DNA from: a bacterium
GTDB taxonomy: Bacteria; Acidobacteriota; Thermoanaerobaculia; Multivoradales; J023
DNA length: 44,752 nt
Reading direction: 5' to 3'
NCBI GenBank assembly: GCA_024226315.1
Contig: JAAELT010000632.1
Span: 1-44,752 of the forward strand
The first letter of the stretch is position 1, and each line of letters begins with the position of its first letter. A model generated the notes under the pieces. The model made no database searches and was not told the DNA's origin. It saw only the letters and a list, made by a program, of their open reading frames with translations. Below, one piece after another: positions 1 through 6,957 of this stretch. The position numbers and the translations under genes are program-made.

Positions 1-136
1 AGGACGCAGCGGTCAAAACCGTTGGACTGCCGGCGGAAGATCAGCCAGCGCAGGCTGCCCTCGCTGAACAGGTGCGGGTATTCCTCGCAGAGTTGGCGCA
101 CGGTCCTGAGGGACTGAAGATCTGGCAGGCTCATCC
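1..136 (-). CDS. Small DNA-binding (AlpA/excisionase-like) protein, C-terminus cut by window edge
   Basis: The reading frame starts at ATG 136 and runs off the left edge with 45 codons visible. The peptide begins MSLPDLQSLRTVRQLCEEYP and continues with FSEGSLRWLIFRRQSNGFDR. That is the helix-turn-helix pattern of small plasmid and prophage DNA-binding proteins in which a conserved 'hlfSeGsLRwlIf' helix is followed by a GFDrcV strand. A GAGGT ribosome binding site lies about 6 bases before the ATG. It is downstream of parB on the same strand, with the trbB scrap between. Members are usually 70-90 residues, so roughly half is missing. It could regulate transcription or assist a recombinase; the sequence does not decide. 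Confidence 0.7.
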
Positions 137-188
137 CGACCTCAGTTTCCGATTCTTCGTTCTCATGGTTGTCTCGCCTGCTGCCCGG

Positions 189-392
189 TCATGTCCGTGG
201 TCGCGAGGCCCGTAGCGTGACGTCCTGCGCCGTATAGGGCGATACGTGCTTGGGGGCCTCGCACCGCAGCTCATAGGTGTCCTCGAGCGTGCGGCTGGAA
301 ACGCCGAGGAGGCGGGTGGCGTCGGTTGTGTCGACGCGTTGGGGTTGGACGGAAGGGGTCGGCCTTCTTCCGTGTGAGGTTGTCGTCTTCAT
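189..392 (-). pseudogene. Remnant of trbB (VirB11-type ATPase) in a 67-codon frame
   Basis: Residues 36-62 of this frame (LEDTYELRCEAPKHV..., nucleotides about 207-287) align almost exactly with residues 186-212 of the intact TrbB encoded at 10025-11023, the segment that carries the Asp box between Walker A and Walker B. DNA identity is also high: the stretch with ctcataggtgtcctcgag occurs in both. Nothing else of TrbB is present: no Walker A, Walker B or His box, so it cannot be an ATPase. The first 35 residues are unrelated to TrbB. No good ribosome binding site precedes the ATG. This is most simply a scrap of a second trb operon left beyond parB by recombination; expression as a fusion peptide is possible but unsupported. 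Confidence 0.75.
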
Positions 393-424
393 CGGACTCG
401 CGAGCTTCTCCGGGTCTGGCTGGT

Positions 425-1246
425 CTACTGAAGCAAGCTCCGGAGGAACGGTTTCAGCTCCGAGGCATTCGAGGGCGGTTCCACTCCGAATCGCTCGATG
501 ATGCGCCGCACCTCATCCGGGCTCAGTTTGAAGTGGATCATGGCCTCATCAGGCTCGGCTGTCCTGCGCTCTCGAACGTCTTTCGCCTGAGAGCTCGACG
601 CGGGCTTGTCGGCCTGGGCGCGAGCGATCGGCTGACCGCTGGAGCGAGCCTTGCCCAGGAGAGTGCGTTGGTTCTCCGGTGGCAAGCCCTTGAAGAGCCG
701 AAAGGTCTCGGTCGAGACGAGCAGGCCCTCCTCCAGGGCTTCGAGAGCCGCTCCTTCGGCCTTGAGGAGTGCCAAGTGCTTGGAGATGAAGGCCCGATTC
801 TTGCCGATCAAGTTCGCCAGCTCGCCCTTCGACAGGCCGGAGATGTCGAGGGCGCGTTCGATCGCCCGGGCGGCTTCGAGGATCGGGAGATCTTCGCGCT
901 GCAGGTTCTCGCTCAGCTGGGTGATCAGCCGCCGTCCGGGGTCCTCGGCGTCTTCAGTGTCGATGAGGCACGGAACACTCGAGAGCCCCGCGGAGGTGGC
1001 GGCGCGCAGCCGCCGCTCGCCGGCAATCAGGAGGTAGCGGTCCGGCTGCTCTGAGCGAGGGCGAACGAGTAGCGGCTGCTTGATGCCGATCGCTCGGATG
1101 CTGGCCGTCAAGTCGCCCAAGTCCTCGAAGGTCTTGCGAGGCTGTTCGGGGTCCGGATCGATCGCTTCGACAGGGAGCTGCAGGACCTGGCGGATGGAGG
1201 AGGACTCCGCAGCGGTCGAGAGCTGGTCAATCAGCGACCGGAGCAC
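425..1246 (-). CDS. parB: ParB-type partition protein (centromere-binding CTPase family)
   Basis: Partition protein that loads on parS-like sites and cooperates with the ParA ATPase. Seen: an N-terminal ParB/Srx domain with the QPRKTFEDL and IAGERRLRAA boxes, then QLSENLQREDLPILEAA and a helix-turn-helix (SKGELANLIGKNRAFISKHL), and a C-terminal dimer tail. The frame stays open far upstream into parA, but the likely start is GTG 1246, preceded by GGAGGA at 8 bases; this gives 273 residues and a 20-base overlap with the end of parA. Another GTG at 1261 lacks such a site. It lies directly after parA, as in nearly all parAB operons, and is downstream of and coupled to the trb operon. No parS array was found in the window. 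Confidence 0.93.
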   Translation of the reverse strand: MLRSLIDQLSTAAESSSIRQVLQLPVEAIDPDPEQPRKTFEDLGDLTASIRAIGIKQPLLVRPRSEQPDRYLLIAGERRLRAATSAGLSSVPCLIDTEDAEDPGRRLITQLSENLQREDLPILEAARAIERALDISGLSKGELANLIGKNRAFISKHLALLKAEGAALEALEEGLLVSTETFRLFKGLPPENQRTLLGKARSSGQPIARAQADKPASSSQAKDVRERRTAEPDEAMIHFKLSPDEVRRIIERFGVEPPSNASELKPFLRSLLQ

Positions 1247-1967
1247 CCAGGAGTCCTCCACAGATGGCTCGCCACTGCTCCTTGGTGTCGCGAGCCGCTC
1301 GCCCGAACCTCCACACCGGGACCCCGGAGTCGAGGGCATCGGCGACGGCGACGTGCAGGCAGAGGTAGGGTTGGGTGAGCTCGACGCGGGCGGCGATCTG
1401 CTCGATGTACTGCTTCTGGCGCTTGGAGCGGCGGATGTGCCGGTTGATGATCGTGCGGCTGTGCAGCAGGGGATTGAGCTGGCGCGCGGCAGAGAGGATC
1501 TCGAGGGTCTGCGACAGGCCCACGACGCTGTACCCATTGGGCTCGAGCGGCGTCAGGCACAGATCGCACCAGACCATTGGACCGACCTGCCGGAGCCCGA
1601 TCGCCGGCGGCGTATCGATGACGACGAGGTCGTAGGGAAGAACACGGATCGCCTCTCGAACGGGCACGGCGTCGACCAGCTTGAAGTTGGCGTCGACGGC
1701 GTCGAGCTTCTGGTGGCCGTGGAGAAGGGCGATGCCGGAGGGTGTAGTGAGCGGCTGAACGCCGTCGCCAGCGAAGAGATCGCCGGCGCCGCCGTCGCAC
1801 TTCGCGAGACCGGGGTCGCCGGTAAGCGTGATGCCGGCGTTGCCCTGGGTGTCCAGATCGATCAGGAGCACGCGGAGACCCTGCTCTTGGCCGGCCAGCG
1901 CCAGGTGGAGCGCGAGCGCCGTCTTGCCGACACCGCCCTTCTGGTTGGTGACGGTGAAGACTCTCAC
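1227..1967 (-). CDS. parA: ParA-type partition ATPase
   Basis: Deviant Walker ATPase that drives plasmid segregation with ParB. The 246-residue product has the signature KGGVGKT (residues 10-16), Walker A' LLIDLDTQG (35-43) and Walker B VVIDTPP (115-121). There is no N-terminal HTH extension, so it is the short Soj/type Ib-like form. The start is GTG 1967, whose first bases overlap the stop of trbI (GTGA), so translation is coupled to the conjugation operon. A longer open frame upstream has no similarity and overlaps trbI, so it was rejected. Conjugative elements of the Ti/RP4 kind often carry parAB or ParA-like genes beside trb genes; here the coupling is unusually tight. Confidence 0.94.
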   Translation of the reverse strand: MRVFTVTNQKGGVGKTALALHLALAGQEQGLRVLLIDLDTQGNAGITLTGDPGLAKCDGGAGDLFAGDGVQPLTTPSGIALLHGHQKLDAVDANFKLVDAVPVREAIRVLPYDLVVIDTPPAIGLRQVGPMVWCDLCLTPLEPNGYSVVGLSQTLEILSAARQLNPLLHSRTIINRHIRRSKRQKQYIEQIAARVELTQPYLCLHVAVADALDSGVPVWRFGRAARDTKEQWRAICGGLLGAPVAD

Positions 1968-3202
1968 GGGAAGCGGGCGACGGCTGAGTACGGCCCGGGC
2001 AGCACCAGATCGGCGGTGACCTCGACGTGGAAGAGGTACCCGGGGCGGATCTCGAGCGTCGGCTGAATGTTGGTGTTGCGGCGGGTGATCTCGCCCGTCA
2101 CACGGCCGAGCTCTTGGCCGAGAGCCGCCGCGGTGATCTGGCGAGCCGATGGCGCGCCGCCATCGGCCGACTCCTGCGGCTGGCTCAGCTGGGTGCCGGC
2201 GGTGATCGCCGAGAGCAGGATGGCACTGCCGAAGGTGCGGACGAAGTGGTTGTGGACCTGGTCGCGGAGGCCCGCCATGGCGGCCAAGTCCGCGCCAGGC
2301 ATGCCTTCGAGATCGATGCTGCGGCCGTCGGGAAAGAGCAGGCGGTGCCAGGCCAGCAGCACCCGCTTCTGACCCCAAGCGATGCGGTTGTCGTAGCTGC
2401 CGATGAGCCGTGAGCCCTGAGGAATCACCAGATGCCTCCCGGACACGGTGTCGTAGACGTTGCGCCGGACGAGGGCGACGGCCTGGCCCGGGAGATCGGA
2501 GTGAATGCCGGTCGCCAGGATCGCGGGGATCAACGTGCCCTCGAGCAGCCCGTAGGGCGAACGGGGCGGGACGACGGCACCGGCAAGCGCCCGCGACCCA
2601 CGCTCGCGGGCCTGGCGGAGGAAGGCGTCCTTGCGCTCGAGGTCATCGGGATCGGCGCGAGCGGATCGGGCGGCCGGCACTGTCCGCGGCGAATCACCTG
2701 CTCCCAGCCTCTCGAGCGAGCCGAAGCTCGGGTCCGCGACCGCGGTGGGCGCTTGAAGGGGACGTTGGCCCGTCGCGTTCTCGAGACGGGACAGCTCGAA
2801 GCCCTGGACGAGGAGGTCCGACTCATAGGCTCGCTCCAGCCGCTGCTGCTCGCGGGTGACGGTGGGGCTCGCAGTGGCCATGGGCCGCTGTGGCCGCCGC
2901 CGCTCAGCGACTGGCGGCGGGGGGCTCAAGCGTTCGGGCTGCGCCGGCTGCGGCGGCTTGAGGGCGGCGCGACGCTCGAGCCATTCGATCGCCGCTTTCT
3001 CGGAGGTGGCCGTCGCCCGGGGCGGCTGCGGCTGGGCCTGCGCCACCGGCTGCCGGTGGCTCAAGACGTAGTAGGCCACCCACAGGACGAGGATCCCACC
3101 GGCCGCAGCCAGGAGCACGGCGAAGCGGTTGAGACGCCGAACCTTGAGACGGGGCTCGAGGTCGATTTCGGGCGGAGGTTTCGGGGCGGGTTCTTGGCTC
3201 AT
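1964..3202 (-). CDS. trbI: TrbI / VirB10-like T4SS core-complex protein
   Basis: Spans inner and outer membranes in the type IV secretion core with TrbG and, where present, TrbH. The 412 residues show a short cytoplasmic N-terminus rich in proline and basic residues, one membrane helix (about 26-47, RFAVLLAAAGGILVLWVAYY), a long proline-rich periplasmic linker (50-110) and a C-terminal TrbI domain from about residue 200 (GTLIPAILATGIHSDLPGQ, then QGSRLIGSYDNRI), which is the hallmark of VirB10 proteins. It starts 3 bases after the trbG stop and overlaps parA by 4 bases at its end. It is the last trb gene of the operon. Confidence 0.96.
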   Translation of the reverse strand: MSQEPAPKPPPEIDLEPRLKVRRLNRFAVLLAAAGGILVLWVAYYVLSHRQPVAQAQPQPPRATATSEKAAIEWLERRAALKPPQPAQPERLSPPPPVAERRRPQRPMATASPTVTREQQRLERAYESDLLVQGFELSRLENATGQRPLQAPTAVADPSFGSLERLGAGDSPRTVPAARSARADPDDLERKDAFLRQARERGSRALAGAVVPPRSPYGLLEGTLIPAILATGIHSDLPGQAVALVRRNVYDTVSGRHLVIPQGSRLIGSYDNRIAWGQKRVLLAWHRLLFPDGRSIDLEGMPGADLAAMAGLRDQVHNHFVRTFGSAILLSAITAGTQLSQPQESADGGAPSARQITAAALGQELGRVTGEITRRNTNIQPTLEIRPGYLFHVEVTADLVLPGPYSAVARFP

Positions 3203-3205
3203 GAC

Positions 3206-4276
3206 CTACTCCCCCACCGAGCGCAGGCGCTCATTGACGATGGCGACCTTCTGGCGCTCTTTGCCAACGCCGACGACCAGCTCGGCACGCCGAAAGAGCC
3301 CGTCGACGACGTACCAGAGACCCTGGACGCGGTAGTTGCTCACCGCCAGGCCGCCGCCGTCGACCTCGACCAAGAGCGCAGGCAGGTCTCCCGAGCGGAC
3401 CGAGGCGGGGAGCTGAATGTAGACGTGCTCTGCGTCGTCGAAGACGGTCCTCGGGGCCCAGCGGACCTTGCGGTCCGGGCGAAGCGAATAATCGAAGTTG
3501 AGCTGGGTCAAGGACACGCCCGACAGATCGGCGACGGCCGCGGTCTCCGTTCGCCCGGCTTGGTGCCGGCGCAGCTCCTGTTCCGTGGTCCACGACTCGA
3601 CGAGCTTGCCGGGGTAGTAGAAGGAAACGTGGCGATGATCCTGGGCCTCACCCGCCTGGATCTCAGCCTCGGTCGGTGAGACGAGCTGCAGGTGGTAGGT
3701 CCGGCGGGTGGTGCCCACGACGAGATTGGTTTCGAGGCCGTGCGCGGTCGGCTTGACGAGGACATGAGGGACCGTCCGGGCGACGTCGCCGCTCATCAGC
3801 GGCCGGGCCACCCAGCGCTCGGTGTCCCCCAGAGCGACGTCGCGGATGACTTCGCCGGGCTCGAGCTCGATGTCGCAGGCGCGAAGGGGCGAGCAGGTGA
3901 CGACAGGCTGTGACTCGTCGAAGGGGAAGACGACGCCGCTGGGCTGCCAGATGATGGGTGCGGCGCCGAAGTCCCGGTAGAGCTCGGCGGCTTCGTCGAT
4001 CACGGCCTGGCGGCCTCGCTTGGGCCGAGGCGGATCCGGGAGGAAGATGTCTGGATCCTCGGGGATGGCGAAGTCGGGCAGTGGGAGCTCGTCGTCGATC
4101 AGCGGTTCAGCCTGTAGACCGTCGTCGATAGGCGCCGACTCGGGCTCGTCTGAGCCCCACAGCAGGGCCTCGAACGGGTGTGGAGTGGCGGCAGCGGTCA
4201 CGGGTGGATCCGTCGACGCTACGGCCGGTAGGCTGAGGAGTAACAGGGACAGGGCGAGGGTGCGGGAGGTCAACAC
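3206..4276 (-). CDS. trbG: TrbG / VirB9-like T4SS outer-membrane complex protein
   Basis: Periplasmic to outer-membrane component that pairs with TrbI. The start is GTG 4276 with AAGGAG eight bases before it, giving 356 residues; the open frame continues upstream inside trbF without similarity. A signal peptide is clear (about residues 1-22, TLALSLLLLSLPAVAS). After an acidic linker with many Asp and Glu (about 35-80) comes the VirB9/CagX domain, including PGEVIRDVALGDTERW and later an aromatic beta-rich segment with FDYSLRP. It lies 17 bases after trbF and 3 bases before trbI. The order trbF-G-I without trbH differs from the Ti order trbF-G-H-I. Confidence 0.95.
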   Translation of the reverse strand: MLTSRTLALSLLLLSLPAVASTDPPVTAAATPHPFEALLWGSDEPESAPIDDGLQAEPLIDDELPLPDFAIPEDPDIFLPDPPRPKRGRQAVIDEAAELYRDFGAAPIIWQPSGVVFPFDESQPVVTCSPLRACDIELEPGEVIRDVALGDTERWVARPLMSGDVARTVPHVLVKPTAHGLETNLVVGTTRRTYHLQLVSPTEAEIQAGEAQDHRHVSFYYPGKLVESWTTEQELRRHQAGRTETAAVADLSGVSLTQLNFDYSLRPDRKVRWAPRTVFDDAEHVYIQLPASVRSGDLPALLVEVDGGGLAVSNYRVQGLWYVVDGLFRRAELVVGVGKERQKVAIVNERLRSVGE

Positions 4277-4293
4277 TTTAAGTTCTCCTTGAG

Positions 4294-4953
4294 TTAGAGG
4301 GTCTGGGTCCAGGTGATCTCGGTCACGTAGAGGCCGAGGGGATTGGTGAGCAGCGTCTCGGTGGTTTTCGGCGGATCGATCTCGACACTCAAGATCGCCT
4401 GCCAGCTCGTGGCGTTGCCCTCCCGGACGTTGGGAGCGAGCGTCGTCTCGGTCCACTGGACCTGCCAGCTGTCGTCTGACAGCGGCAGGATGCTGTGGAC
4501 CTGGACGTGGACGCGCTGGCGGCGGGCGGCCTCGAACGGGTTGTTGTCGAGGAAGAAGACGTTGATGGCGGTGACCGCCGAGCCCTTGGCGTAGGCGTAG
4601 GCGCGGGTCAGGATCTCGCGCTGGGCCTCCGCGTCGGCGACGACGGTCCGCAGGTTGCGGATGAAGAGGCTCAGCTGGTAGCGGATGAGACGCTCGTCGG
4701 TCTTGCGCAGCCTCTCGGCTGGCCCGAACGCCGCGGCCTGACCCAGCGCGTCGACCTCGACGATAAACGGCGTGATGCGGCTCTGGGTCGAGAGCCAGGC
4801 GAGGGCGGCGCTCAAGACCAGGTTGGCTGCAAGGAGCCCCAGGGCGGCGAGTTGCCAGTTGCGCTTGCCGCGAGCAAGATGGGCGAAGCGGTCGTCCCAC
4901 TCGCGGCGGGCGCGCAGGAAGCGGCCCTGGGGTTTTTTCTCTGAGGTGCCCAT
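4294..4953 (-). CDS. trbF: TrbF / VirB8-like inner-membrane T4SS protein
   Basis: Bitopic inner-membrane assembly factor of the secretion channel. The 219 residues have a basic N-terminus, one membrane helix (about 32-54, NWQLAALGLLAANLVLSAALAWL) and a periplasmic NTF2-like VirB8 domain (FIVEVDALGQAAAFGPAE to the end). The conserved pattern ITPFIVEVDALG with RIRYQLSLFIRNLR-type helices is typical of TrbF. The ATG overlaps the trbL stop (TGATG), so the genes are translationally coupled. Confidence 0.95.
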   Translation of the reverse strand: MGTSEKKPQGRFLRARREWDDRFAHLARGKRNWQLAALGLLAANLVLSAALAWLSTQSRITPFIVEVDALGQAAAFGPAERLRKTDERLIRYQLSLFIRNLRTVVADAEAQREILTRAYAYAKGSAVTAINVFFLDNNPFEAARRQRVHVQVHSILPLSDDSWQVQWTETTLAPNVREGNATSWQAILSVEIDPPKTTETLLTNPLGLYVTEITWTQTL

Positions 4954-5765
4954 CAGTGGTAGTCGTCGCTGTAGGCGCGGTCCAGGAGGAAGCCGCCGCG
5001 GTTGCCGAGCATCGAGGCCGCGAACTCGGGCACGCGCCAGACGATCATCGCGAAGATGATCGCGGCGCCCATGACCTCGAAGAAGCGTCTGGGATTGGGC
5101 AGGAGGCTGAACTCCTCAGACAGCCAGGTCTCGGGCAGGGACATGCCGATGCCGATCAAGAGATACAGCACGAAGAGCTTGACCCCGACCCGCACGGCGT
5201 AGACCAGATAGCCCTCGGCGAAGCTCACCGTCCAGCGCGAGCCGGCGAAGCCGAGCAGCAGGATGCCGCCGCCGATCACGATGTAGCTCTCGATCAGGGT
5301 CATCAGCAAGATGCCGGCGATGACGGTGAACGAGAGCACGACGAAGATCGGCGCGATGAAGAGCCACCATGGGGCCTCGATGAGGGCCAGCACGCTGTCG
5401 ATCGAGTCGAACATCCCGACCGCCACGTCGATTCCCTGCTGCACGACGGTCGACGGGTCGAGGGCGTCGAAGCCCGATGCCTCCTGGCCGGCGCGCACGA
5501 AGCTGCCGATGATCATCGGGATCCAGGTCGGGGCGAGCAGCAGCACGGTGTAGAGGAACATCAGCGTCACGACTTTCCTGAGGATCCGTACCAGCACGAT
5601 CTCGTCGTGGCGGGTGGCGAACGCCCACCAGATGCCCGACCAGATCAGCTCGATCGTGGCGAGCAGCAGGAAGAGGCGCTGGGCCAGGGGCTGGAGCGTG
5701 CCGAGCCATGAGGACGTGGCGCTGGCGTAGGCGCCGGCGATGTCGTTAAAGATGCCGTCTCCCAT
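4953..5765 (-). CDS. trbL: TrbL / VirB6-like polytopic membrane protein
   Basis: Inner-membrane channel component. From ATG 5765 the product has 270 residues with about five to six hydrophobic helices: after MGDGIFNDIAGAYASATSSW come LFLLLATIELIWSGIWWAF, LMFLYTVLLLAPTWIPMII, a second half with LFIAPIFVVLSFTVIAGIL, a glycine-rich helix, and a final segment near AAIIFAMIVWRVPEFA. TrbL proteins are usually longer (400-500 residues) because of a low-complexity C-terminal tail that is missing here. The open frame continues upstream of 5765 through the lipoprotein gene, but that part is a shadow. It overlaps trbF by one base. Confidence 0.92.
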   Translation of the reverse strand: MGDGIFNDIAGAYASATSSWLGTLQPLAQRLFLLLATIELIWSGIWWAFATRHDEIVLVRILRKVVTLMFLYTVLLLAPTWIPMIIGSFVRAGQEASGFDALDPSTVVQQGIDVAVGMFDSIDSVLALIEAPWWLFIAPIFVVLSFTVIAGILLMTLIESYIVIGGGILLLGFAGSRWTVSFAEGYLVYAVRVGVKLFVLYLLIGIGMSLPETWLSEEFSLLPNPRRFFEVMGAAIIFAMIVWRVPEFAASMLGNRGGFLLDRAYSDDYH

Positions 5766-5770
5766 CGACG

Positions 5771-6184
5771 CTACTCCTGCTGCTGCGGGTCTTGGGTCTC
5801 TTCGACTGCCCGCGGTTCGGTGTACTCCCCGGATTCGAGGGCGCGGACGAGGAGGTCGGGGAAGGGGGCGCCATCCTTGCCGTCGTAGGGCTTCGAGGTG
5901 CGCTTCGCGGACTCGCGCAGGGCGCGCAGGAAGTGGATCTGGCCGACGGTGGTGCAGTTGGGCAGCAGCCGGCGGCCATCGTCGCGGCACATCTCGACCG
6001 CCTGCTTCCAGGTCGCCGTGTCCTGGACGGCTTGCGCGTTCCAGTAGTCGGCCGTGTAGGTGGCGGAAAGCTCAGGCGAGGCCAGCGAAGCGAGGGGGTC
6101 GAGATCCTCGGGCGGCGCCGGAACGCAGCCGGAAGCCCAGGCGGCGAGGATCAGCAGTGTGAGGGCTGGTCGGAGATGAGTCAT
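5771..6184 (-). CDS. EexN-like lipoprotein in the trbK position (probable entry exclusion)
   Basis: A 137-residue lipoprotein: hydrophobic N-terminus followed by the lipobox A17-S18-G19-C20, so lipid-anchored at C20. The mature part contains ATYTADYWN..., AVEMCRDDGRRLLPNC and later helices. The spacing of a cysteine-containing EMC helix followed by PNC resembles the 'eC..np....NC.na' pattern of EexN family entry exclusion lipoproteins, which block redundant mating. The position between trbJ and trbL is exactly that of trbK in Ti/RP4 trb operons, and RP4 TrbK is a small entry-exclusion lipoprotein. Function is inferred from lipobox, the weak pattern and position. The start overlaps the trbJ stop (ATGA). 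Confidence 0.72.
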   Translation of the reverse strand: MTHLRPALTLLILAAWASGCVPAPPEDLDPLASLASPELSATYTADYWNAQAVQDTATWKQAVEMCRDDGRRLLPNCTTVGQIHFLRALRESAKRTSKPYDGKDGAPFPDLLVRALESGEYTEPRAVEETQDPQQQE

Positions 6185-6957
6185 CGCGGGTCCCTCGCAC
6201 AGCCGTAGCAGGGGTAGGGCCAGTCGGCGGGAATGCCGGTGAAGCCTCCCACGCCGGTGTAGGGATGAAACTCCTCGCGGGCCTCGTCGACCAAGGAGCG
6301 GGCGGTGGCTTCCCGGTTGGCTTCCGTGTTGAGGCGCACGCCGTAGTAGACGTTCTGCGCGCTCATCTGGGCGGCCAGCATCTGGTTGAGCTTGGCGGTC
6401 TCCTGGGCGATGTGGCCCTGGAGCATGTTCGAGGCGTTCAGGGCTTCGAGGTTGCCCTCCGCGGAATCGGCGATCTCGCGCAGCTCGTCGAGCTGCTCCT
6501 GGGTGGTCTCGTACTCCAGAGCCTGCGCGCTCGCGGAGGAGAGCGTCGCGGCGAAAGTGTCGAGCGCCACGGTGGTCCAGTGTCCGTAGGTGTCCTCGAA
6601 GTGCCCGGGCTCCATGGCGCGGAAGCCTTCGAGCAGCGCGCGGTAGCGGTCGAAGACTTCCTCGTCGGCGTAGGTGAGGGCCTCGCCCTGGGCGGCCAGC
6701 TCGTCGAGATAGAGGAAGTGCTCGCCGAGCTCGCGCCAGTTGGGGTCTTCGATGCGCTCGAGGTTGCGCTGCATGGTCTCGAGCTGGTCGATCAGGTGGC
6801 TGATCTGGGTGACCGCGTGGACGACCTGGAGGATGTTCTGGATCAGGTTCGAGACGTCGATCACCGGCACCGAGGCGATGATCGCCTGAGCCGGCAGGGC
6901 CAGCAGCAGGATCAGCAGCGCGATGGGGAGGATGCGGGAGGGGCGTTTTCTATTCAT
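6181..6957 (-). CDS. trbJ: TrbJ / VirB5-like periplasmic T4SS protein
   Basis: Minor pilus or adhesin-like component. The 258 residues begin with a strong signal peptide (about 1-25, ILPIALLILLLALPAQA) followed by long amphipathic helices: NLIQNILQVVHAVTQISHLI, DQLETMQRNLERIEDPNW, a middle domain with a YGHWTTVALDTF segment and a coiled coil with AQETAKLNQMLAAQMSAQN, as expected for P-type TrbJ. The C-terminus has a cysteine pair (PCYGC), possibly a disulfide in the periplasm. It overlaps trbE by 4 bases upstream and the lipoprotein gene downstream. Confidence 0.92.
   Translation of the reverse strand: MNRKRPSRILPIALLILLLALPAQAIIASVPVIDVSNLIQNILQVVHAVTQISHLIDQLETMQRNLERIEDPNWRELGEHFLYLDELAAQGEALTYADEEVFDRYRALLEGFRAMEPGHFEDTYGHWTTVALDTFAATLSSASAQALEYETTQEQLDELREIADSAEGNLEALNASNMLQGHIAQETAKLNQMLAAQMSAQNVYYGVRLNTEANREATARSLVDEAREEFHPYTGVGGFTGIPADWPYPCYGCARDPR

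Noticed and set aside
326..3679. Long plus-strand open frames opposite parB, parA, trbI and trbG (for example 326-1054, 1080-2066, 2432-3679)
   Set aside because: They are antisense to genes with clear family motifs, show no domain, and follow from the GC-rich codon bias of the minus-strand genes.
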